Source: Lysobacter sp. M2-1 (GTDB lineage Bacteria > Pseudomonadota > Gammaproteobacteria > Xanthomonadales > Xanthomonadaceae). Taken from it: a stretch of 64,000 nt of DNA. This document shows, piece after piece, positions 26,876 through 34,125 of the stretch; within the stretch, counting starts at the first letter, position 1, and each line of letters opens with the position of its first letter. A program made the position numbers and the translations under genes. Location of the stretch: NCBI RefSeq assembly GCF_022662495.1, contig NZ_JAKPBU010000001.1, positions 62,001 through 126,000 of the forward strand. Direction: 5' to 3'. The notes under the pieces were generated by a model, which did not search any database, was not told where the DNA came from, and saw only the letters and a program-made list of their open reading frames with translations.

Positions 26876-28174
26876 ATGGAAGCTCTTGGACGGATCGGCT
26901 TCGGCCTGTTCGGATTGGCGGTGCTGCTCGGCATCGCCTGGTTGTTCTCGAACAACAAGCGTGCGGTCGACTGGAAGCTGGTCATTGTCGGGGTCACCCT
27001 GCAGGTCGCCTTCGCCGCGCTGGTGCTGCTGGTGCCGGGCGGACGCGAAGTCTTCGACGCGCTCGGGCGCGGCTTCGTCAAGCTGCTCGAGTTCACCGGC
27101 GTCGGCACGGCGCTGGTGTTCGGCGACCTGTCATTGCCGGCGAAGTTCGGCTTCATCTTCGCCTTCCAGGTGCTGCCGACGATCATCTTCTTCGCCGCCC
27201 TGATGGGCATCCTCTACCACCTGGGCGTGATGCAGTGGATCGTGCGTGGCATGGCCTGGGCGATCACCAAGGTGATGCGCGTATCAGGCGCGGAAACCAC
27301 CAGCGTGTGCGCCAGCATCTTTATCGGCCAGACCGAGGCGCCGCTCACCATCCGGCCCTATATCGGACGCATGACCCAGTCGGAACTGCTGACGATCATG
27401 GTCGGCGGCATGGCCCATATCGCGGGCGGCGTGCTGGCCGCCTACGTGGGCATGCTCGGCGGCACCGACCCGGTGCAGCAGGCGTATTACGCCAAGCATC
27501 TGCTGACCGCATCGATCATGGCCGCGCCGGCGACGCTGGTGATCTCGAAGATCCTGGTCCCGGAAACCCAGGAACCGCTGACCCGCGGCCAGGTCAAGAT
27601 GGAAGTCGAGAAGACGACCGCGAACGTGATCGACGCCGCAGCGGGCGGGGCCAGCGACGGGCTCAGGCTCGCGCTCAACGTCGGCGCCATGCTGCTCGCC
27701 TTCACCGCACTGATCGCACTGATCAACGCGCCGCTGATCTGGCTGGGAGATATCACCGGCATCGCCGCGATGCTCGGCCGGCCAACGGATCTGGGCAGCC
27801 TGCTGGGCTACGTGCTGGCGCCGCTGGCCTGGGTGATCGGAGTGCCCTGGCAGGATGCGACGGTGGTCGGCGGGCTGATCGGACAGAAGATCGTGCTCAA
27901 CGAATTCATCGCCTACCTGCAGCTGTCCGACATCATCCAGGGCAAGGTGGCGGGCGTGACCCTGAGCGAGCACGGGCGGCTGGTCGCGGCGTATGCGCTG
28001 TGCGGGTTCGCGAACTTTTCCTCGATTGCGATCCAGATCGGCGGCATCGGCGGCCTCGCCCCCGAACGCCGGCACGATCTGGCCAAGTTCGGGCTGAAGG
28101 CGGTACTGGGCGGATCGATCGCCACGTTCATGACCGCCACCATCGCCGGCGTGCTGAGCCGCTTCGGGGCCTGA
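26876..28174 (+). CDS. Concentrative nucleoside transporter (CNT/NupC family)
   Basis: 432 aa inner-membrane nucleoside:H+ or Na+ symporter. Family signature regions: GAETTSVCASIFIGQTEAPL (around 140-159), then MTQSELLTIMVGGMAHIAGG, and CGFANFSSIAIQIGG near the C-terminus. There are at least eight hydrophobic segments. The start ATG at 26876 gives the normal N-terminal helix. The next gene, a PfkB-type kinase, starts 4 bp after this stop, so uptake and phosphorylation of a (deoxy)ribonucleoside or of ribose released from it are probably linked. Confidence 0.95.
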   Translation: MEALGRIGFGLFGLAVLLGIAWLFSNNKRAVDWKLVIVGVTLQVAFAALVLLVPGGREVFDALGRGFVKLLEFTGVGTALVFGDLSLPAKFGFIFAFQVLPTIIFFAALMGILYHLGVMQWIVRGMAWAITKVMRVSGAETTSVCASIFIGQTEAPLTIRPYIGRMTQSELLTIMVGGMAHIAGGVLAAYVGMLGGTDPVQQAYYAKHLLTASIMAAPATLVISKILVPETQEPLTRGQVKMEVEKTTANVIDAAAGGASDGLRLALNVGAMLLAFTALIALINAPLIWLGDITGIAAMLGRPTDLGSLLGYVLAPLAWVIGVPWQDATVVGGLIGQKIVLNEFIAYLQLSDIIQGKVAGVTLSEHGRLVAAYALCGFANFSSIAIQIGGIGGLAPERRHDLAKFGLKAVLGGSIATFMTATIAGVLSRFGA

Positions 28175-28178
28175 CGCC

Positions 28179-29144
28179 ATGGGCGGGCGCGTGGTCATCG
28201 TCGGTTCGTTCAACGTCGACCATGTCTGGCGCTGCCAGGCGCTGCCTCAGCCGGGCGAGACCGTGAGCGGTGCGTACGCGACCGGACCGGGCGGCAAGGG
28301 CTTCAACCAGGCCATCGCCGCGCAGCGCGCGGGCGCGCCCACCTCATTCCTGTGCGCGCTCGGCGAAGATGCCGGCGCACAGCTGGCACGTTCTCTCGCC
28401 GAAGCCGACGGGCTGGACCTGCGCGACCGTCGCAGCCACGCGCCGACCGGCAGCGCCGGGATCTATGTCGATGCGCAGGGCCGCAACAGCATCGTCATCG
28501 GGCCGGGAGCGAACGATGACCTGGATCCGGCATTCATCGCCGACAGCGCGACGTTGCTCGCGTCCGCGTCGGTGGTCCTCGCCCAGCTCGAAGTTCCCGC
28601 TTCCACGGTGCTGGCCGCGTTGCGCGCGGCGCGCGATGGCGGGGCGACCACGGTACTCAATCCCGCACCGGCCAACGTCGCCTGCGATGCGCAGCTGCTG
28701 GCGCTGGCCGACGTGCTGACGCCCAACGAGACCGAATTCGCCGCGCTCGCACGCGTCCACCTGTCCGAACCGCTCCAGGCGGACGCGGTCGCAGGCCTGC
28801 CCGGCGCGCAGCTGCACGCGCTGTGCCGCGCGTTGCTTCCCGCCGGCAGCGTGGTCCTGACCCTGGGCGCGGCGGGCAGTTTCGTATCCCACGCGCCGGA
28901 CCGCACGCATGGCGACGATGCGCCCTGGTACCGGGTGCCGGCCGAACGGGTGGCGACGGTCGACACCACGGGTGCGGGCGATGCCTTCAACGGTGCGCTT
29001 GCGGCTTCCTGGGCGACCCGCGCACAGGCATTCGCCGAACACGTGCGCTTCGCCGGGCGTTTTGCCGCGCTGTCGACGGAATTGCACGGCGCCGCGGCCG
29101 CCATGCCGCGCAGGGCCGAGGTCGAGGCGCGCTTCCCTGGCTGA
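28179..29144 (+). CDS. PfkB-family carbohydrate/nucleoside kinase (ribokinase-like)
   Basis: 321 aa. Both PfkB signatures are visible: GPGGKGFNQAIAAQRAG near the N-terminus and DTTGAGDAFNGAL at 262-274 with the catalytic base Asp268. NPAPAN followed by PNETEF in the middle is typical of ribokinases. The transporter gene ending 4 bp upstream makes a nucleoside kinase or ribokinase in nucleoside salvage the best guess; the exact sugar cannot be read from the sequence. A GTP/ATP anion hole is expected around GAGD. Confidence 0.88.
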   Translation: MGGRVVIVGSFNVDHVWRCQALPQPGETVSGAYATGPGGKGFNQAIAAQRAGAPTSFLCALGEDAGAQLARSLAEADGLDLRDRRSHAPTGSAGIYVDAQGRNSIVIGPGANDDLDPAFIADSATLLASASVVLAQLEVPASTVLAALRAARDGGATTVLNPAPANVACDAQLLALADVLTPNETEFAALARVHLSEPLQADAVAGLPGAQLHALCRALLPAGSVVLTLGAAGSFVSHAPDRTHGDDAPWYRVPAERVATVDTTGAGDAFNGALAASWATRAQAFAEHVRFAGRFAALSTELHGAAAAMPRRAEVEARFPG

Positions 29145-29188
29145 CGGACCGTGCGCTCCGGCCCGAGTCCGGCCTCGGTTCAATTGTG

Positions 29189-29207
29189 AATGCGAATAAT
29201 TCGCATT
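29189..29207. promoter_or_regulatory. Fur box upstream of second TonB receptor
   Basis: AATGCGAATAATTCGCATT is a perfect 9-1-9 inverted repeat that closely fits Fur-box architecture. It ends 32 bp before the receptor ATG, so it should control the receptor and the PepSY gene downstream. Confidence 0.88.
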
Positions 29208-29239
29208 AACATGACGGGCTTTCCGAACAACCCTGGCCC

Positions 29240-31354
29240 ATGCCCCGTATCCGCCTGCTTGCCGCTGCCATCCTCGGCACCTTCGCCCTGCCCGCCCTCG
29301 CCGACGACCCCGTCAACACCCTCGACAGGGTGACGGTCTCGGCCAGTACCAGCCGCATACCGAATTCGGCATCGGCGCTGCCCAGTACCATCACCGTGAT
29401 CGACCAGGAACAGCTGCAGCAGCAGCTCGCGGTGACCCAGGACATCTCGCAGGTGCTGGCGAACCTGGTGCCTTCGTTCGCGCCATCGCGGCAGAAGCTT
29501 ACGAACAGCGGCGAAACCCTGCGCGGTCGCAAGCCGCTATACCTGGTCGACGGCGTGCCGCAGTCCACGCCGCTGCGCGACGGCGGCCGCGACGGCCACA
29601 CCCTCGATCCGGCGATGATCGAGCGCATCGAAGTCATCCACGGCGCCAATGCGCTGCAGGGCCTGGGCGCGTCCGGCGGCATCATCAACATCATCACCAA
29701 GCGTGCGCCTCGCCAGGATGGCAACAGCTTCCAGGACGTGAGCATCGCCGCCAGCACGCCACTGCCGCACGAGAGCGACAGCACTGGCTATCGCGCCTCG
29801 TACCTGTTCGGCACCCGCAGCGGGGCATTCGACTTCGTCGGCGGCGCGTCCTACGCCAGCGAGGGCCTGTACTACGACGGAGACGGCAAACCGCTGGCCA
29901 TCAACGCCGTGCAGGGCGACCTGATGGACTCGCGCAGCTACAACCTGTTCGCCAAGGGCGGCTGGAACATCGACGCAGACCGTCGCCTGCAACTCACCGC
30001 CAACCGTTACCAGCTGCAGGGCAACAACGATTACGTCGTGGTCGAAGGCGATGCCGTCAACGGCATCCCCGCCAGCTCCGAACGCGGCGATCCGGAAGGC
30101 GAAGGCCCGCGCAACCGCACCACCTCGGTGGTGCTGGACTACACCGACAAGTCGCTCGCCGGCGGTTACCTGCAGGCGCAGGTGTACTGGGTCGACTTCG
30201 CGGCGCTGTACGGCGACAGCGACTGGGGCGACTTCTGGGGCGACGGACGCGACCCGGATTGGCACGACCAGTCGCAGAACCTGTCGGAAAAGACCGGCGG
30301 GAAGTTCAGCTGGTCGCGCGGCGATCTGTTCGGCCTGCGCCTGCGCGCGACGCTGGGCCTGGACCTGGCCCGCGACACCACATCGCAGGAACTGATCCGC
30401 GCAGGCCTGGACTGGGTGCCGGAAACCACCTACGAATCCTGGTCGCCATTCGTGCAGGCCGAGTGGTGGCTGACCGACACGCTGATGCTGACCGGCGGAC
30501 TGCGCCACGAGCGCGGCAAGCTGCAGGTCGACGACTACACCACGATCCCGGCCAACGCCGGCGGCAGCCGCTTCGTCGAGGGCGGTTCCCCGACCACCAG
30601 CGAAACCCTGCCCAACATCGGCCTGGTCTGGGAGGCCACCGATGCGCTGAAGCTGTATGCATCGTATTCGGAGGGCTATACCGTCGCGGACATCGGCCGC
30701 GTGCTGCGCGCAATCAACCAGCCCGATCAGCGCGTCGACAGCCTGGTCGACCTGTCTCCGGTGGTTGCCGACAATCGTGAGATCGGCCTGGACTACGGCG
30801 ATGACCGTTGGCTCGCCCACCTCGCCGCCTACTGGTCGGATTCCGACCTCGGCTCGCGCCTGGCCTTCGATCCGGCGACCGCGACCTACAACGTCGCGCG
30901 CGAGCGCACCGAAATCCGCGGCATCGAAGGCAATCTTGCGTTCCGCTTCTCCGAAGCCGGGCGCATCGGTCTGGGCTACGCCACCACCCACGCCCGCTAC
31001 GACAGCGATGGCGACGGCCACGTCGACAGCGATCTGCCCGGCATCAACGTCAGTCCCGACCGCGTGACCGCGTTCTGGACCCAGGCCTGGACGCCCGGAT
31101 TCGATACCCGGCTGCAGGCCGGTCGTGCGTTCGATCGTGATTTCGACAGCTCCGACAACGACTTCGACGGCTACACCACGGTCGACCTGCTCGGCCGCTT
31201 CAGGCTGCCGCTGGGCACGCTCAGCATCGGCATCGAGAATCTGCTCGGCGAGCAGTACATCGCATACAACTCGCAGACCACGCCGCCGCGCGACGACACC
31301 TATACCGCCGGGCGCGGCCGGGTGCTGACGCTGGGCTGGTCGCACCGGTTCTGA
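29240..31354 (+). CDS. TonB-dependent siderophore receptor
   Basis: 704 aa outer-membrane receptor. Signal peptide 1-21 (ALPALA). A TonB-box-like VTVSAS is followed by the plug (about 35-150) with VIDQEQLQQQLAVTQDIS, LRGRKPLYLVDGVPQ and RIEVIHGANALQGLGASGG, then a 22-strand barrel ending WSHRF. The plug wording resembles IutA/FyuA-type ferric-siderophore receptors more than heme receptors. A Fur box sits just upstream and a PepSY-type membrane protein 19 bp downstream, which suggests Fe3+-siderophore import followed by reduction. Only the outer-membrane part of the transport path is in the window; no biosynthesis genes are adjacent. Confidence 0.93.
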   Translation: MPRIRLLAAAILGTFALPALADDPVNTLDRVTVSASTSRIPNSASALPSTITVIDQEQLQQQLAVTQDISQVLANLVPSFAPSRQKLTNSGETLRGRKPLYLVDGVPQSTPLRDGGRDGHTLDPAMIERIEVIHGANALQGLGASGGIINIITKRAPRQDGNSFQDVSIAASTPLPHESDSTGYRASYLFGTRSGAFDFVGGASYASEGLYYDGDGKPLAINAVQGDLMDSRSYNLFAKGGWNIDADRRLQLTANRYQLQGNNDYVVVEGDAVNGIPASSERGDPEGEGPRNRTTSVVLDYTDKSLAGGYLQAQVYWVDFAALYGDSDWGDFWGDGRDPDWHDQSQNLSEKTGGKFSWSRGDLFGLRLRATLGLDLARDTTSQELIRAGLDWVPETTYESWSPFVQAEWWLTDTLMLTGGLRHERGKLQVDDYTTIPANAGGSRFVEGGSPTTSETLPNIGLVWEATDALKLYASYSEGYTVADIGRVLRAINQPDQRVDSLVDLSPVVADNREIGLDYGDDRWLAHLAAYWSDSDLGSRLAFDPATATYNVARERTEIRGIEGNLAFRFSEAGRIGLGYATTHARYDSDGDGHVDSDLPGINVSPDRVTAFWTQAWTPGFDTRLQAGRAFDRDFDSSDNDFDGYTTVDLLGRFRLPLGTLSIGIENLLGEQYIAYNSQTTPPRDDTYTAGRGRVLTLGWSHRF

Positions 31355-31373
31355 TCCGGGACGCCATGCGCGC

Positions 31374-32447
31374 ATGACGGCATCCGCATCGCCCCGATCC
31401 CCGCGCCGCCGCCTGCGGGCGGCGTTGTCATGGCTGCACCTGTGGTGCGGGCTGGTGGTCGGCAGCGTGTTCGCGCTGGTCGCGCTGGCGGGCACGGTGT
31501 TGGTGTTCCATGTCGAGCTGCTGCGTCTGCAGCATCCGCAGATCACCGCTCACCAGCCAGTCGCCGACGGCCGGGTATTGGCGCGCATCGTCGAGGAGTG
31601 GCGGCCGCACGGCCTGCGCTCGCTCGACCTGCCGCGCACGGAACTACCGGTCTGGCAGGGCTATTTCGAGGATGGACACCGCGGCTACTTCTCGCCTGAG
31701 GACGGCAGCCTGCTGCTGGCGCGCAGTCACCGCGACGACTGGCTGCTGTGGCTGCACGAGCTGCATGTCGAACTGCTCGGCGGTGAGGCCGGCAAGGAGG
31801 TGCTCGGCATCGCCGGCTGGATCGCGCTCGGCCTGCTGCTGACCGGCCTGTATCTGTGGTGGCCGAAGCGCAACTGGCTGGCGCAGCTGAAATTCCATGC
31901 CGGCCCGCCGACCCGACGCTGGCTCAGCTGGCACCGCAGCAGCGGCGTGGTGCTGTTGCCGCTGGTGCTGCTGATCGCGCTGACCGGGGTCGGCATGGTC
32001 TATTCGCAGGGTTTCCGCACGGCGCTTACCGCGCTGTTCGGCGGCGCGACCCACGACGCACCCCTTGCCGTCGGTACTGCCCACGCGCCCGATTGGAGCC
32101 GGGTGCTTGGCGAAGTCCAGGCCGCGCTGCCCGGCGCCCAGGTGAATCGCCTGTCGGTACCCGCCCGCGGCGACGGGGTTGTCGGCTTCCGGGCCCGCGC
32201 CGCCGGCGAATGGCACCCGGTCGGCCGCAGCGAGATCCACCTAGATGCGACGGGATCGATCCTGCAGGTCGTCGACGCCACCGCCCACCCGTTGGGCACG
32301 CGCATGCACCAGGCGATCTATCCCCTGCACATCGGCGCGGTTGGTGGCTGGCTGTACCGGATCGCGGTTGCGATCTCGGGACTGGCGCCGGCGTTTCTGC
32401 TGTGCACCGGCTTCCTGTTCTGGCGCCGCCGCCGCGGCAAGCACTGA
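31374..32447 (+). CDS. PepSY-associated membrane protein (siderophore-iron reductase-like)
   Basis: 357 aa. Four membrane helices: about 20-45 (LHLWCGLVVGSVFALVALAG), 140-162 (IAGWIALGLLLTGLYLWW), 188-210 (SGVVLLPLVLLIALTGVGMV) and 330-350. The first carries the PepSY-TM hallmark WLHLWCGL; conserved His in HELHVELLG and HRSSGV could ligate heme. Proteins of this family beside TonB receptors (PiuB/FoxB-like) are thought to reduce ferric siderophores at the inner membrane. It is the second gene of the Fur-controlled unit. Confidence 0.9.
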   Translation: MTASASPRSPRRRLRAALSWLHLWCGLVVGSVFALVALAGTVLVFHVELLRLQHPQITAHQPVADGRVLARIVEEWRPHGLRSLDLPRTELPVWQGYFEDGHRGYFSPEDGSLLLARSHRDDWLLWLHELHVELLGGEAGKEVLGIAGWIALGLLLTGLYLWWPKRNWLAQLKFHAGPPTRRWLSWHRSSGVVLLPLVLLIALTGVGMVYSQGFRTALTALFGGATHDAPLAVGTAHAPDWSRVLGEVQAALPGAQVNRLSVPARGDGVVGFRARAAGEWHPVGRSEIHLDATGSILQVVDATAHPLGTRMHQAIYPLHIGAVGGWLYRIAVAISGLAPAFLLCTGFLFWRRRRGKH

Positions 32448-32462
32448 GCCAGTACGCGTTCG

Positions 32463-32903
32463 TCAATCCGACAGCGGTATGGACGACTGCGCGAAGCTGT
32501 ACTGCCAACCCGTCGGCGTGCACAGGTATACATCGCTGAACCAGAGCCGGTAGTCCACAGGCTGCCCGCGTTCACGGCCCTTGACATGCAGCAGCGCGCT
32601 GATTACGGCGATCTCTCCGATGAAGCGCACGCTCTGTTGCTTGTCGTGCTGACGTTCGTAGTGTGCGGCCTGGGTGCGCGCCTCCATGACCAGGTCGGCC
32701 TTGCGCACCTGCTTGCCACGACCGGTGACCAGGGCGAAGTCGTCGGGCAGCAGCCGTTCGATCGAATCGGCATCGTTGCGTAACACGGCATCCTGGTACT
32801 GCCGGTCCAGTTCGATGATGACCGCGGCGTCGCGTGGACACCCGGCCACCGCCTGCGCGGTCCATAGCACGGCCATGGCCGCGGCGATTAAGCGTTGAGG
32901 CAT
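32463..32903 (-). CDS. Exported SnoaL/NTF2-like (DUF4440-type) protein
   Basis: 146 aa. Signal peptide 1-20 (VLWTAQAVA), then an NTF2-like cone fold: IELDRQYQDAVLRNDADSIE, LLPDDFALVTGRG and YRLWFSDVYLCTPTGWQYSF. The substrate is unknown; some members are lyases/isomerases and many are simply binding domains. ATG at 32903 has GGGAG seven bases upstream. Convergent with the PepSY gene and divergent from dusB. Confidence 0.8.
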   Translation of the reverse strand: MPQRLIAAAMAVLWTAQAVAGCPRDAAVIIELDRQYQDAVLRNDADSIERLLPDDFALVTGRGKQVRKADLVMEARTQAAHYERQHDKQQSVRFIGEIAVISALLHVKGRERGQPVDYRLWFSDVYLCTPTGWQYSFAQSSIPLSD

Positions 32904-33043
32904 CACGATGCTCCCGATCCATATCGGCGCCAGCCTGCCTCGTGGGAGCAGCGAATGCTCGCTGTTTTCGGACTCCGTAGGCAGATCCGAACCGATGTTT
33001 CGCACGCGGGCCGTGATGGCGCGCATTGCCGATCGGCCGCCTC

Positions 33044-33049
33044 TACAAT
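33044..33049 (+). promoter_or_regulatory. -10-like TACAAT directly before dusB
   Basis: TACAAT ends 7 nt before the dusB ATG. If used, the transcript would begin at or next to the start codon (leaderless). No ribosome-binding site is present upstream of the ATG. Confidence 0.5.
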
Positions 33050-33056
33050 GCGCAGC

Positions 33057-34064
33057 ATGCGCATCGGCACCTATCGCATTGAGCCCAGAGTGATCCTCGC
33101 GCCCATGGCGGGCGTCACCGACAAGCCGTTCCGGCAGCTGTGCAAGCAGCTGGGCGCGGGGCTGGCCGTGTCGGAGATGACCACCAGCGACCCGCGCTTC
33201 TGGAACACGCGCAAATCGCTGCACCGTATGGATCACGCCGGCGAACCGGATCCGGTCAGCGTGCAGATCGCCGGCACCGTGCCCACCGTCATGGCCGCGG
33301 CCGCGCGCTACAACGTGGAGCACGGCGCACAGCTGATCGACATCAACATGGGCTGTCCGGCGAAGAAGGTCTGCAACGCCTGGGCCGGCTCGGCGCTGAT
33401 GCGCGATGAAGCGTTGGTGGCGCGGATCGTCTCGGCGGTCGTGGCTGCGGTGGACGTGCCGGTCACGCTGAAGATCCGCACCGGCTGGGACACCGACCAC
33501 CGCAACGCGCCGTGCATCGCGCGTATCGCCGAAGACTGCGGCATCGCCGCGCTCGCGGTGCATGGACGCACGCGCGACCAGCAGTACACGGGGACCGCCG
33601 AGTACGACACCATCGCCCGGATCAAATCCGAACTGTGTATTCCGGTCATCGCCAACGGCGACATCGGTTCGCCGGAGAAAGCTGCGTTCGTACTGCACCA
33701 CACCGGCGCCGACGCCGTGATGGTGGGCCGCGCCGCGCAGGGAAGGCCGTGGATCTTCCGCGAGATCGCGCATTTCCTCGCCACCGGCGAGCACCTGCCC
33801 CCGATCGCCGCGGCCGAAGTGCGCGACATCCTGCTCGGCCATCTGCGCGCGCTGCACGCGTTCTACGGCGAGCCGGCGGGTGTGCGCATCGCCCGCAAGC
33901 ATCTGGGCTGGTACGCCAAGCAAGCGGAAGGCCCTGTCGATCAGCAGATGGCCTTTCGCAACGTGGTGAACCGCGCCGACAGTGCGCAGGCGCAGCTTGA
34001 ACTGACGCGGCATTACTTCGACGGTCTGATCGCCGGCGACCACGGCCTCCGGGCGGCCGCGTGA
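33057..34064 (+). CDS. dusB: tRNA-dihydrouridine synthase B
   Basis: 335 aa flavoenzyme that reduces uridines in the tRNA D-loop. Family motifs: RVILAPMAGVTDKPFR at the N-terminus (FMN barrel), INMGCPAKKVCN with the catalytic Cys, VTLKIRTGWD, VHGRTRDQQYTG and ANGDIGSPE. The chosen ATG (33057) begins MRIGTYRIEPR, the usual DusB N-terminus; a Met three codons upstream is possible. In many gammaproteobacteria dusB is followed by fis; here a glycosidase follows instead. Very likely transcribed from a promoter overlapping the start codon. Confidence 0.95.
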   Translation: MRIGTYRIEPRVILAPMAGVTDKPFRQLCKQLGAGLAVSEMTTSDPRFWNTRKSLHRMDHAGEPDPVSVQIAGTVPTVMAAAARYNVEHGAQLIDINMGCPAKKVCNAWAGSALMRDEALVARIVSAVVAAVDVPVTLKIRTGWDTDHRNAPCIARIAEDCGIAALAVHGRTRDQQYTGTAEYDTIARIKSELCIPVIANGDIGSPEKAAFVLHHTGADAVMVGRAAQGRPWIFREIAHFLATGEHLPPIAAAEVRDILLGHLRALHAFYGEPAGVRIARKHLGWYAKQAEGPVDQQMAFRNVVNRADSAQAQLELTRHYFDGLIAGDHGLRAAA

Positions 34065-34125
34065 TCGCAGCGATGCTGCCACGGCGCCTCTGGTCGCGTT
34101 ACCCCAACGCATGAAGGAACACTGC

